From: Helicobacter labacensis
GTDB lineage: Bacteria; Campylobacterota; Campylobacteria; Campylobacterales; Helicobacteraceae
DNA length: 50,329 nt
NCBI RefSeq assembly: GCF_003660285.1
Contig: NZ_QXQQ01000011.1
Coordinates: forward strand, 1-50,329
Reading direction: 5' to 3'
The notes below the pieces were generated by a model. That model did no database searches. It saw only the letters and a list, made by a program, of their open reading frames with translations, and was not told where the DNA came from. A program made the translations under genes and the position numbers. Positions 1-9,126 of the stretch are shown here, one piece after another (position 1 is the stretch's first letter; each line of letters opens with the position of its first letter).

Positions 1-2252
1 CTCCCCCTCCCCCCCCACCTCCTCCCTCTCCCGCACTCCAAGAACCCAGCGCGCCTGTAGAACAGAGCACCACACCCAAAGAACCCAACGCTTTGAGTAA
101 AAGGACGCGTGGAATCCGCATTGTCAAGCGCACCGATCAAGAGGAAGCGGCGTTGGCTAGGGCAGCGGCATTAGCCTCTATGATGAAAGAGGCGGGCGAG
201 AAAAAGGCTAAAAAACCCTCTAAACCTAAGAGTGTGGCTAAACCCAGCGCGAAAAACCGCGCCCAAAGATTGGATTTCTCCCAAAATCGCGATTTTAACG
301 ATCTCTATGAGGACGAACAAGACGAAATCGTGCTATTTGACTTCCATGCCCAAGATTTAGAGATCAAAGAAGAAGCCCCCCAAAAAGCCCTTACAGATAG
401 ACTCAAAATCCAGCGTAAGACCCCATGGGTCAATGAGGGGGGGATTAGGCGTTCTAGCCGTAAAAAGCGCGTGTATCGTAGCGATAACACACAAAAAAGC
501 GTGCAAAGCACCATTAGCATTTCTGAAGAGGTGCGGGTTTATGAATTTGCCCAAAGCGCAAACCTCAATCTAGCCGATGTGATCAAAACCCTCTTTAATT
601 TGGGCATGATGGTAACCAAGAACGACTTTTTGGATCGCGATGCCATTGAGATTTTAGCCGAAGAGTTCAAGCTAGAGGTGCAGATTGAAAGCGCGCAGGT
701 GTTTGTGGAGGAGGCTCAAGAGGAGGAGAACCAAGTTTTGATCGAACGCCCCCCTGTAGTAACCATTATGGGGCATGTTGATCATGGCAAAACCTCCTTG
801 CTAGATAAAATCCGCAACCAGCGCGTAGCTGGGAGTGAAGCTGGGGGGATCACCCAGCACATCGGGGCTTACATGGTGCAAAAGGGGGATAAGTGGATTT
901 CCTTTATTGACACCCCCGGGCATGAAGCCTTTAAGCAGATGCGCGAACGAGGAGCTAAGGTTACTGATATTGCCATCATTGTGATCGCCGCTGATGATGG
1001 AGTCAAGCCCCAAACCATTGAAGCGCTCAAACAGGCTAAAGATGCCGGGGTGCAAATCATCGTAGCGATGAATAAAATGGACAAAGAAAACGCCAATGTG
1101 GATAAACTCAAGGCTGAGTGTGCGGAGTTAGGCTTTAGCCCACGCGATTGGGGCGGGGAGTTCGAATTTATCCCCATTTCGGCTAAGACTGGAGAAGGCA
1201 TTGACACCCTATTAGAAACGATCTTGATTCAAGCTGAGATCATGGAGCTTAAAGCCTCTAAAGAGGGGAGCGCGCGCGCGGTGGTGTTGGAGGGGAGTGT
1301 AGAAAAGGGGCGCGGGGCGGTAGCAACGCTGATTGTGCAACAAGGAACGCTTAGAGTGGGCGATTCGGTGGTGGCTGACATCGCCTTTGGTAAAATTAGA
1401 ACCATGACAGACGATCAGGGCGTGGGTGTGAAAGAATTAAAACCCTCCCAAGTTGCGCTCATCACGGGTTTAAGCGAAGTGCCCATGGCAGGCTCCACCT
1501 TGATCGCGGTGGAAAATGAAAACACCGCTAGGAGTTTGGCGCATAAAAAGGCGACCTATTTACGCCAAAAAGCCTTGAGCAAGAGCACCAAGGTGCATAT
1601 TGATGAGCTTGCCTCTATGGTGGCAACTAAAGAGATCACCCAGATTCCTATCGTGCTCAAAGCCGACACTCAGGGCAGTTTGGAGGCGATCAAGCACAGC
1701 CTGCTAGGCTTGAATAATGAGGAAGTGGGTATCCAAATCATTGGCGCGGGTGTGGGGGGGATTAGCGAAAACGATCTAGCTTTAGTAGCCAATAGTGCGC
1801 ACGCGCTCGTGTTAGGCTTTAATATCCGCCCCACAGGCAATGTGCGCACGCGCGCAAAAGAATTGCGCGTGGAGATCAAAACCTATAGCGTGATCTACGC
1901 GCTTTTAGATGACATGAAGGCTCTAATGGGTGGTTTGATGAGTCCGGTGATCCATGAAGAAGACACAGGACAAGCCCAAGTGCGTGAAACCTTTGTGATC
2001 CCCAAAGTGGGCACGATCGCTGGGTGCATGGTGGTTGATGGGGTGATTAACAAGGGCATTAAGGTGCGCTTGATTAGAGAGGGCGTGGTGGTGCATGTAG
2101 GTAAAATCGTGTCTTTGAAACGCTTTAAAGATGACGCTCAAGAGGTGTCTAAGGGGTATGAGTGTGGGATCATGCTCGATCATTACAACGATGTGCGCGT
2201 GGGCGATGTCTTTGAGAGTTTTAAAGAAGTCCAACAAACAAGGATTCTCTAA
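1..2252 (+). CDS. infB: Translation initiation factor IF-2 (5' end outside window)
   Basis: IF-2 is the GTPase that brings fMet-tRNA to the 30S subunit and promotes subunit joining. A TTG at 93 could be read as a start, but the frame stays open back to base 3 through a Pro/Glu/Ser-rich stretch, and family members have long N-terminal linkers. The gene is therefore cut by the window edge. About 749 residues are visible: a basic charged linker, an IF2_N-like domain (EVRVYEFAQSANLNLADVI), the G domain with P-loop GHVDHGKTS, switch II DTPGHE and specificity motif NKMDK, then the beta-barrel domains and the fMet-tRNA-binding C-terminus. The stop overlaps the rbfA start (TAATG). Identification is secure; the true start is not visible. 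Confidence 0.97.
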   Translation, partial: PPPPPPPPSPALQEPSAPVEQSTTPKEPNALSKRTRGIRIVKRTDQEEAALARAAALASMMKEAGEKKAKKPSKPKSVAKPSAKNRAQRLDFSQNRDFNDLYEDEQDEIVLFDFHAQDLEIKEEAPQKALTDRLKIQRKTPWVNEGGIRRSSRKKRVYRSDNTQKSVQSTISISEEVRVYEFAQSANLNLADVIKTLFNLGMMVTKNDFLDRDAIEILAEEFKLEVQIESAQVFVEEAQEEENQVLIERPPVVTIMGHVDHGKTSLLDKIRNQRVAGSEAGGITQHIGAYMVQKGDKWISFIDTPGHEAFKQMRERGAKVTDIAIIVIAADDGVKPQTIEALKQAKDAGVQIIVAMNKMDKENANVDKLKAECAELGFSPRDWGGEFEFIPISAKTGEGIDTLLETILIQAEIMELKASKEGSARAVVLEGSVEKGRGAVATLIVQQGTLRVGDSVVADIAFGKIRTMTDDQGVGVKELKPSQVALITGLSEVPMAGSTLIAVENENTARSLAHKKATYLRQKALSKSTKVHIDELASMVATKEITQIPIVLKADTQGSLEAIKHSLLGLNNEEVGIQIIGAGVGGISENDLALVANSAHALVLGFNIRPTGNVRTRAKELRVEIKTYSVIYALLDDMKALMGGLMSPVIHEEDTGQAQVRETFVIPKVGTIAGCMVVDGVINKGIKVRLIREGVVVHVGKIVSLKRFKDDAQEVSKGYECGIMLDHYNDVRVGDVFESFKEVQQTRIL

Positions 2253-2602
2253 TGGAAAATATCCATGCCAAACGCCTAGATGCAGGCTTACTAGAGTATA
2301 TACAGGAGGCTTTAAGCGCGCTGGGCGATCCTAGATTGCAAAATCTCACGCTCACGCGCGCGCATTGCTCTAAGGGCAAGCACCACGCGCATGTTTATTT
2401 AGACGGGCATTTGCTAGAAACACAGGAGAGGACCTCCATTTTCAAAGCCCTAAAGAAAGCCACGCCCCTACTCAGAGCGCATGTCTTGCAGGTGAGTGGG
2501 TGGTTTAAATGCCCCCAGTTGAGTTTTCATATTGATGAGTCCTTAGAGCAGGAGGCGCGCATGGAACGCCTCTTTGCGCGCATCGCCCAACCCAAATGCT
2601 AG
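2252..2602 (+). CDS. rbfA: Ribosome-binding factor A
   Basis: RbfA is a small KH-like factor that binds the 30S subunit during late 16S rRNA maturation and cold adaptation. The 116-residue product has the usual RbfA size. It keeps the pattern of an N-terminal helix, a strand with LTLTRAHCSKGKHHAHVYL, and a C-terminal region with VSGWFKCPQLSFHIDESL, corresponding to the usual P-x-L-x-F-x-x-D element. The start shares one base with the infB stop, and the 3' end overlaps rimP by 7 bp. Translation across infB-rbfA-rimP is therefore likely coupled. The order matches HP1048-HP1047-HP1046 of H. pylori. Confidence 0.93.
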   Translation: MENIHAKRLDAGLLEYIQEALSALGDPRLQNLTLTRAHCSKGKHHAHVYLDGHLLETQERTSIFKALKKATPLLRAHVLQVSGWFKCPQLSFHIDESLEQEARMERLFARIAQPKC

Positions 2603-3048
2603 AGAATTTAGAACCCCTCTTGGAGCGCACTTTACAGGGTATGGGTTGTGCGCTCTACGATGTCGCCCTTTTGAAGGAAAACCAACGCGACATTTTACGC
2701 ATCAGCATTAAAGCCCTGCAAGGTCCCACGACCCTAGACACCTGCCAAGAGGCTAGCCTACTCATCTCCCCCTTGCTAGATGTGCATGCCAATATGCCCG
2801 GCTCTTACTGCCTAGAAGTGAGTTCTATGGGCTTAGAGCGCACTTTGAGCAAGCTTAGGCATTTTGCGCTCTCTATTGGGGATTTAGTGGAGGTGCGCAC
2901 TGTGCAGAACGAACGCTTTAGGGGGGTGGTTGGGACACTAGAGGGCGAGGTCATTGTCTTTGAAACTCAGGGCGCATTAAAACGCGTGCCCCTAGCGCAC
3001 ATCAAAAAAGCTAAAACCATCTTTGAATTTGGGAAAGCCAATAGCTAG
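2596..3048 (+). CDS. rimP: Ribosome maturation factor RimP
   Basis: RimP assists 30S subunit assembly. The 150-residue protein has the two-domain family layout: an N-terminal alpha/beta domain (LEPLLERTLQGMGCALYDV) and a C-terminal SH3-like barrel (GDLVEVRTVQNERFRGVVGTL). Between them lies the hallmark LEVSSMGLERTL, corresponding to the family signature EVSSPGLdRpL with Met in place of Pro. The start codon lies inside the end of rbfA, consistent with one ribosome-assembly operon. No clear terminator follows before the convergent remnant at 3075. Confidence 0.93.
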   Translation: MLENLEPLLERTLQGMGCALYDVALLKENQRDILRISIKALQGPTTLDTCQEASLLISPLLDVHANMPGSYCLEVSSMGLERTLSKLRHFALSIGDLVEVRTVQNERFRGVVGTLEGEVIVFETQGALKRVPLAHIKKAKTIFEFGKANS

Positions 3049-3074
3049 ATGGGGTGTAGGGTGGATTTGGCAAT

Positions 3075-3608
3075 CTAGTTTGACTCTGCTGTGCCTAAAC
3101 ACTCTTGCAAAATGGCTTGTTGTTGTGCTTGCAGGTTTGGACTTTGTGCCTGCAAAAGGGCGATTTTAGATTCTAGTGCCTCCACCACGGCTAGGATCTG
3201 CTCTTGGGCTTTTAAGGGCGGGAGGGGGATTTTAAGGTTTCTAAAATCCTCAGTGTTGAGGCTAGGGTAAGAGGCTTTAGGCATCTTTTCCTCCATTTGG
3301 CGCATTAAATCGCTTGAAAACATAAAAAGGGCGTATAAAAAGGGTGTTTTTAGGCTCTCTTTGCCTTGTAAAATGGCAAAGCCGGTAGAAAAGAGCGTAG
3401 TTGGCATGCTCTCTTTGATGTAGGCAAAGCCTTTTAAATTAGGGCGTACGCTTGAAATGGCTAGGCTATTGGCGGGGGCTATGCGGCGTGCTCTTGTGGG
3501 GAGTTGGTTGCCCGCTATGGGGGGGTTTAGGCGGATTTTGCCCGTGCCCTTTTCCACACAATCTATATCAATGTAGTGGTATGCTTGGCTCTCAAGGCTG
3601 GGGGTATT
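3075..3608 (-). pseudogene. Type I restriction specificity subunit (HsdS) C-terminal remnant
   Basis: The product resembles the C-terminal half of an HsdS-type specificity subunit: the end of a target-recognition domain (IDCVEKGTGKIRL, RARRIAPANSLAISSVRPNLKGFAYI) followed by the linker FRNLKIPLPPLKAQEQILAVVEALESKI, whose conserved PLPPL-x-EQ leads into a coiled coil. A full HsdS is about 400 residues; only about 160 remain. The best in-frame initiator is a GTG at 3557 inside the conserved region. The frame is closed by a TAG at 3609-3611, so the N-terminal domain is missing. No hsdM or hsdR is adjacent. I read it as a decayed fragment. Confidence 0.75.
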
Positions 3609-3886
3609 CTAGCCGTATTCTCCTGCGCGCTTCTGAGCTTGAGCGCGCTTAAGTTTTTTGCGTCCTCTATGGTCTGGTTAGTGGTCTTGCCCTTGTTCAT
3701 CGCGCGCGCTAGAGAATAGATGTATTGGTTAATGGAGTTATCTGTCTGGGCTAGCTCTGGGTCAATGCCTACCACTCCCCCGGTTTTTTGATTAAGCCAC
3801 CTTTTAAAGCCATTCCACTTCCCGCTATTGTCCTGCACCTTGTGGATAATATCATCCCCGCGTTCTAGCCCCTGCAAACTCTCGTG
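3563..3886 (-). pseudogene. Truncated ORF of unknown function abutting an IS end
   Basis: An open frame of about 105 residues (ERGDDIIHKVQDN, FKRWLNQKTGGVVGIDPELA, NQYIYSLARAMNKGK) that I do not recognise. Its upstream edge coincides with the IS200/IS605-like end at about 3884-3890, with only a TTG at 3877 as start. Its last 40 codons run in another frame over the hsdS remnant. It looks like an internal piece of a larger accessory protein, perhaps phage- or ICE-borne, left behind by a rearrangement. Function and expression are unknown. Confidence 0.4.
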
Positions 3887-4042
3887 AACCGCCCCTCCCT
3901 AAAGGGAGGAGCTTCCTAACTAACAGAAACTAGCGTTTCTTAAGCTCGAAAGGCTTTGCTGTTTATAGTCCGCAAGGCTAGTTTCAGTTCCCAAAAGACT
4001 TACAGAAGTGTGCACTTACATCTCCGCCCTAAAGGACGGAGT
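3884..4042 (-). mobile_element. IS200/IS605-type end, possibly with omega-RNA-like region; no transposase left
   Basis: Read on the minus strand, this segment ends with a GC-rich hairpin (arms at 3903-3909 and 3894-3900) followed by GCGGTTCAC. I recognise that layout as the right end of IS605-family elements. A second hairpin with the same TTTAGGG-type loop region lies at 4022-4041. The roughly 110 bases between them contain further short inverted segments (for example CTAGTTTC against GAAACTAG). In IS605 elements, the sequence between the tnpB stop and the right end encodes the TnpB guide (omega) RNA scaffold. No tnpA or tnpB remains here, so this is a solo end or a MITE-like derivative. The assignment is from pattern memory and is moderate. 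Confidence 0.5.
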
Positions 4043-4050
4043 TTTACGCG

Positions 4051-4347
4051 CGTTCAGATAAAATCACCCTAGTTAATAGCGGGAGTGTGGGGAGTTGTTT
4101 TTACCACCCCTATCCCTTTGTGGCATCTGATCATTGCATGGTTATTTGGCTAAAAGAAAGAGAGCTTAACCGCCAAAGACTCCTAGAAGGAAATTTTTAT
4201 CTGCGCATTGATCCAAAAGGGCATATCGCCTACGATCACATGGAAAATTTTATTAGAGCCCTAGAAAAACAACAGATTGAAAAAGTTAAAACGATGTGGG
4301 AGCAGAGATTAAAAGCGTACGAGAATGTGGTGAGTGGGGCGCATTAG
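4051..4347 (+). pseudogene. Restriction-modification specificity (TRD) fragment
   Basis: The frame is open from about 4051, with a GTG at 4087 as the only formal start. It begins inside a conserved TRD block, DKITLVNSGSVGSCFYHP, continuing YPFVASDH. That block is typical of target-recognition domains in type I and type IIB/IIG restriction enzymes. It continues into a C-terminal helix region (MENFIRALEKQQIEKV, KAYENVV) like the end of such subunits. Only about 99 residues remain and the 5' part is lost at the IS-like end. It lies opposite in strand to the hsdS remnant, so the two pieces are not halves of one simply interrupted gene. Confidence 0.6.
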
Positions 4348-4393
4348 AGCAGATTAAGGCTTAACACTGCCTACAAAACAGCCTATCCATTGC

Positions 4394-7300
4394 CTAATGC
4401 CCTTCATCGTGATAAAACCATCCTTTTTTACTCAAGGGTTTTAACAAGCTTTGGCACAGCCTGCTAGCAGAACCCAAGCCCTTAATTTGCTTTTGCTCAT
4501 CTAAATACAAGCAGGGCACACCCTGCATGCTCACCATAATATAATTTTGCAAATACGCCTTCAGGGTGGCTACATCGTATCTTTCACTCCTAAATATCTG
4601 GGCGCACTGGCTTTGGGTGCTTTTACGCAAATACTCCGGGCGCAAACACGCCCCGGGGTATTTGGAGAAGAAAGTCAAGCTATTGTACAAAACAGAGGTG
4701 TTGTAGAGATCGTCATTGCGATCGATGTCCAAAATCCCCTGATCTTCTAAAAACTGGGCAACTCGCCTTAAGGCAAAGAAATTTACCGGGCGTAGGGGCT
4801 TTTGTTGGTCCATCATGGTAGCAATACCCTCTTTAGAGAGATCAAGGGCTTGATTGTCATTTGTAGAGCCTAAAAAATGCATATCCAAATTTTTATCCAA
4901 AGAAAAGATAAAAATATGATCTCTCTGGTCGTTTTGTTGGTGGGGCGCGGTGCGGGCTACTTTGAGCGCGTTGAGTAGATTGTAGCCTAGATGGGGGTTA
5001 GGCTTGCCCATGATGAAGTCGTAAATCAAGGAGATAATGTCAAAGTCTTGGTAAATGGTGTAGGCGATACGCCCATCATAGATATTTCCGGACACTGAAC
5101 GATCGTTGGCAACACCTTGCATTCTTTTGCCCAAACCCTCGCAACCCCCAGCGCATTGAAATTCTTGAATGCGCGCTAGAGTATGCACATACCACCACGC
5201 ATCTAACCCCTGTGTGTGGGCACGCATGAGTGGCTGGTAGAGAAAATTCAGAGCGCGCATGAAATTTTGGGCGATTTCTTGTGTGGGGACGGGGGGGCTT
5301 TTTTGGCAATTATCCTTAGAACCCCCCTCTAAGAGGGCAAAGAGGAGCGACATCGCTTGTTGTTGGATACGCTTTAATAACGCCTTTTCTTTGTCATTGT
5401 TGGGTTTAAAATTAGCCAGTAAGGGCAGAGATTCTAGCGCGCTTTGGGCTTGTTGTTCTAGCTGAGGTAACACGCCTTGTAAAAAGTACGCGCGATCGCG
5501 CTTACAGATGGAGTCTTGTTGGTACGCCTTTTGTAAAGTCTCTTCTAGGCGCGTGCGCATCGTCTCTAGGGATTGTAAAAATAGGGGGGGCAGGGCGATC
5601 TCTTTGGGAGGAGAGTAGAGTGCCCATGCTTGCAGGGCTTTACAGAGGGGAGTTTTAGGCTTAAAGCCGCGTAATTGATCCTTAGTGTGCAGATACAAAC
5701 AGGGGCTATTGCCAACGCTTAAGAGTCTAAAATTTGTGAGATAATCGCGATACGCCGAGGGGCTAAAACTTTGGGAGTTAAAGATTTGTTGGCAATTTTG
5801 CACGCTGGCTGGGCTTAAATATTGGGGAGCAAAGCAGGGGGTGAGGTTGGTGCGCAACCACCATGCAGAGAGGTTTTCGGGGTGTTTTAGGGTATCTACA
5901 TAGTAATCTTTGCTGTAAAAAAAGGCTTCTGCGCGTTTTGTATAGTGCAAATCCCATAACTTAAAGGCTTGCTGTTGGTTAGCCGGAAGGCTCTTATACC
6001 ACACATCCGCATGAAACCAATCAAGCCCAAAACTTCTGTTATGCGTTACAAAGTCCATCGCCAAATCAGCGCTTTTAAAGTCCTCTAGCCATAAGCTAGG
6101 GGGGATATCAGGGGGCAAAGTGCAATAATCTTGAGTAGCACAGGGGTTGATGGCGTGGAATTGGGAGTCTTTAAGATTTTTCAAATAAAAGCTAGGATCA
6201 AGCCCCTGTTTAAAGGCTTGGATTAGGGGGGTGTAGATAAAATCTAACAAGCGCGCATACTTTTGAGCTAGTAGGGGGGCAGGGGCTATGCCCTCCAAGA
6301 GAGCTAAGAGGTGCCAACTCTCATAATCTAGCAAGTAAGCCCACTTAGAGCCTGTCAAAGAGGCTAGGGGGGTGGCTTGTAAAATGGCGTTAAAATATGC
6401 TTTGGCAGTGGGCAACCACTCTTGAATATCATCGCGTGTGGACGCGGTATTTGTTAAAAAATCTTGGGCGTTTTGAAAAGCCATGACCAAGTCTTTAGAC
6501 ACAGGCGCGCCCATGTTAGGGGGGTGGGCTTGCAACACACGGCACAGGGGGTTTTTGGAGCGAAAAGTTTGGATCGTGTTTTGGGGGGTGAGATAAAGGC
6601 AGGGTTGGTTATTAAAGCCTATGAGTCGCACACGGCGCAAATACTCTTGTAATTTGGCATTGGGGCGCGCTAGCACCCCTTGACAAGCCACCTTAACCTC
6701 CTTAGATAAAGCCATGCCAAAACAAATATGGGGGAAATTCTTAAGGGTTTGCTCTAGGGGTTGGCTTGCACTAAGGAGTTTAGCCACACCATAAACACGC
6801 CAAAGCACGCTAATATAATACAGATTCAAAGCCCTAATAAAACCTAAATCCAAGTTTAAGGGCTTATAAATCTCCTTAACATAGGCTTTGGAACTGTAAG
6901 CCCCTAGATCACTAGCAAAAGCAATGGTAGGAAAAAGATAGGAATTTGTGCTAAAGTGCAAGGCTTTTAACTGGGCAGCGGCTAAAGGATTTGTAGAAGG
7001 GCTAATGTCATAATTTCTGTCATTTCTGAGCTCAAGGGGTGTGTCATCAAGCGCTCTTTCCAAAAAGTGCAAGTAAGCACGAATATCTAGCCCTCGTTTA
7101 GCACTTTGGATCAAGAGCGCATACACAAGCTCCAGACTTGTAGAATAATCTTGTAAAAATTCTTCTTTTTTAAGCGCATAGGGGGTAAAGGAATCAAATT
7201 GCTTATCCACAGTGTCATAGTCCGGGGGTCTGCGATCGCCATAACAATCTACATCTGGAATCTTGGCGCGCACTAAAGAGAGGGCATGCAAGATTTCAAA

Positions 7301-7663
7301 GTTTCTAATGCGCGCAGCTAGGGGTTTGGGCAAGTTAGCTTGAATCTGTTTGATAGTGGGGAGCGTGTCTACCATTTGCGTAGCCAATTTGATCCAAGTG
7401 TTGGCATGGTGCTTGATCATCTCTATAGAATTGTAATCAGGGTCTGTGCCACCATCACAGCGGGCATTTTCAGAGGCTTTTCTATGGGCATTTAGCATGG
7501 AGTCATAGAGATTTTGCAGGGCGTTGTAAAAGGCATCTTTATTTAAGGATAATGGCGCGCTTTTGTGGGGCGTGTGCTGGGCGCGCGCGATGAAATAAAA
7601 ACTAAGCACAAAGGTTGCCAAGAAAGCTGGGATTACAAACCAAGTCCAAGAATGTTTTTTCAT
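4394..7663 (-). CDS. Large secreted protein with three four-cysteine modules, function unknown
   Basis: This is a 1089-residue protein I do not recognise. The N-terminus (MKKHSWTWFVIPAFLATFVL, then IARAQ) is a signal peptide or anchor, so the bulk should be periplasmic, outer-membrane-associated or secreted. It contains a repeated module with nearly fixed cysteine spacing: C314-x12-C327-x27-C355-x18-C374, C610-x13-C624-x30-C655-x18-C674, and a third C-x13-C-x30-C-x18-C copy near the C-terminus. The third cysteine always sits in PCLYL and the fourth in an LC or PLC motif. The segments between modules are helical. Its ATG overlaps the stop of the upstream paralogue (ATGA), so the two are probably co-translated, downstream of the fucose synthase gene. 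Confidence 0.85.
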   Translation of the reverse strand: MKKHSWTWFVIPAFLATFVLSFYFIARAQHTPHKSAPLSLNKDAFYNALQNLYDSMLNAHRKASENARCDGGTDPDYNSIEMIKHHANTWIKLATQMVDTLPTIKQIQANLPKPLAARIRNFEILHALSLVRAKIPDVDCYGDRRPPDYDTVDKQFDSFTPYALKKEEFLQDYSTSLELVYALLIQSAKRGLDIRAYLHFLERALDDTPLELRNDRNYDISPSTNPLAAAQLKALHFSTNSYLFPTIAFASDLGAYSSKAYVKEIYKPLNLDLGFIRALNLYYISVLWRVYGVAKLLSASQPLEQTLKNFPHICFGMALSKEVKVACQGVLARPNAKLQEYLRRVRLIGFNNQPCLYLTPQNTIQTFRSKNPLCRVLQAHPPNMGAPVSKDLVMAFQNAQDFLTNTASTRDDIQEWLPTAKAYFNAILQATPLASLTGSKWAYLLDYESWHLLALLEGIAPAPLLAQKYARLLDFIYTPLIQAFKQGLDPSFYLKNLKDSQFHAINPCATQDYCTLPPDIPPSLWLEDFKSADLAMDFVTHNRSFGLDWFHADVWYKSLPANQQQAFKLWDLHYTKRAEAFFYSKDYYVDTLKHPENLSAWWLRTNLTPCFAPQYLSPASVQNCQQIFNSQSFSPSAYRDYLTNFRLLSVGNSPCLYLHTKDQLRGFKPKTPLCKALQAWALYSPPKEIALPPLFLQSLETMRTRLEETLQKAYQQDSICKRDRAYFLQGVLPQLEQQAQSALESLPLLANFKPNNDKEKALLKRIQQQAMSLLFALLEGGSKDNCQKSPPVPTQEIAQNFMRALNFLYQPLMRAHTQGLDAWWYVHTLARIQEFQCAGGCEGLGKRMQGVANDRSVSGNIYDGRIAYTIYQDFDIISLIYDFIMGKPNPHLGYNLLNALKVARTAPHQQNDQRDHIFIFSLDKNLDMHFLGSTNDNQALDLSKEGIATMMDQQKPLRPVNFFALRRVAQFLEDQGILDIDRNDDLYNTSVLYNSLTFFSKYPGACLRPEYLRKSTQSQCAQIFRSERYDVATLKAYLQNYIMVSMQGVPCLYLDEQKQIKGLGSASRLCQSLLKPLSKKGWFYHDEGH

Positions 7664-9126
7664 CGGTTATAAAGTGTCCTTTTTATATGGCTTGGGGGAG
7701 AGAAATTAGGGGGTCGTGTTTGCAGGGCTTGACAGAGGGGGTTTTTAGAGTTAAAAGCGCGTAATTGCTCTTTGCCGTGCAGATACAAGCAAGGACTACC
7801 ATCCACGCTTAAGAGTCTCATGCTTTTTAAATAGTCGCGGATTTTAAGCGTGTTAAAACTTTGCTTCTCTAGGATTAGCTGGCAGTTTTGCACGCTAGCT
7901 GGGCTTAAATATTTAGGGGTAAAGCAGGGGGTGGGGTTGGCACGCAAACGATCTAGCGAAATTTTTTCTGGGTGTAATAGCGTGTCTGTGTAAAAGTCTT
8001 TGTTGTCAAAAAACGCCTCAATGCGTCTTTTATAGTGCAAATCCCATAGCGGGGCCTCTTTAGGAGTCCATCGTTTTGCTAAATCTCTATTGGCTAAAAC
8101 CCCTCGCTCGTAATCCATTATTGAAAAATCCCACTCTACAAATGGCTTATTAAAAACATCATACTCATATCTTTTTACAAGGCTACTGCCCAATTTAGTG
8201 CTTCTAAAATCTTCAAGCCACGCACTCTCTGGGGTATTATCAGGGCGTGTGCAGAGTTTTTCTTGTGCGCAGGGGTAGGTGGCATTACGAGCGGATTTTT
8301 TAAGGTCTTGTAAATACACACTAGGACTTAAGCCTTGCTTAACGGCTTTAATTAAGGGGGTGTAGAAAAAATCAAGCAGGTGGAGGTAATGGTATGCCAA
8401 CACAGGGATGGAAGTGTTGGCGGGGGGGTATCTATCATCAATACCAGAAAAAGAGCTCACAGAGCCTCTCAAAAGGGCTAAAAGATGGAGGCGTTCGTAA
8501 CTAAGCACATGATGCCACTCAGCACCTCGCAGAGAGGCTAGGGGGGTGGCTTGCAAAATGGCTTTTAGGCGTTTTTTAAGGGGTTTGGGGTCATGGGGGG
8601 GCGTATCTAGCATGTATATTAAGGTATCTTGAGCCTCTTGAAAGGCTTGGATCAAATCAGAGGACACGGGCGCGCCTATTTTTGGAGGATGTGCCTGCAG
8701 GGTTTGACAAAGGGGGTTTTTAGAGGGAAAAGTTTGGATCGTGTTTTGGGGGGTGAGATAGAGGCAGGGTTGATCATTAAAAGCGATGAGGCGGGTATAC
8801 CGGAAGTGGTCGTAGAAATGTGCATCGGGGTGCTTTAATAAGGCTTGGCATGCAGGAATGTCTTCTTTAGAGGCATGGAAGCAAGCAAAGAGATTAAGAG
8901 GAGCAGGAGGTTGAGAGGCACTCAGCGTGCGCACACCATACAACCATGTATTAAAGCGGTAAGCGTAATATTTTCTCCAAAGGTATATATCTTGCAGACT
9001 CAAGCCTAAAGTTTTTTTGACCTGTTTGTAGAGGGCCATTTCTTCTCGAACATCCAACTCAATCTCATCTCCGTATGTATTTAAGAGGAAATTATCTAAA
9101 CCCGCTCTTAGGGTTTTAAGGCGCAA
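7660..9126 (-). pseudogene. Paralogue of the secreted cysteine-module protein, C-terminal part after a frameshift
   Basis: A 488-residue frame that starts formally at a TTG (9126) but has no signal peptide. It aligns with the 1089-aa neighbour from about residue 255 to the end of its second module. It carries two modules, the second with spacing C-x13-C-x30-C-x18-C, and shares long identical stretches such as PCLYLTPQNTIQTF and LSPASVQNCQ. It stops soon after the second module, so it lacks the third module of its neighbour. The preceding frame (9108-9833) supplies the missing N-terminus and overlaps by 19 bp. Together they represent one gene interrupted by a frameshift, or two proteins if reinitiation occurs. 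Confidence 0.7.

Noticed and set aside
869-1207. A 112-aa minus-strand frame within infB
   Set aside because: It lies wholly inside the conserved G-domain coding region of IF-2 and is a shadow frame.
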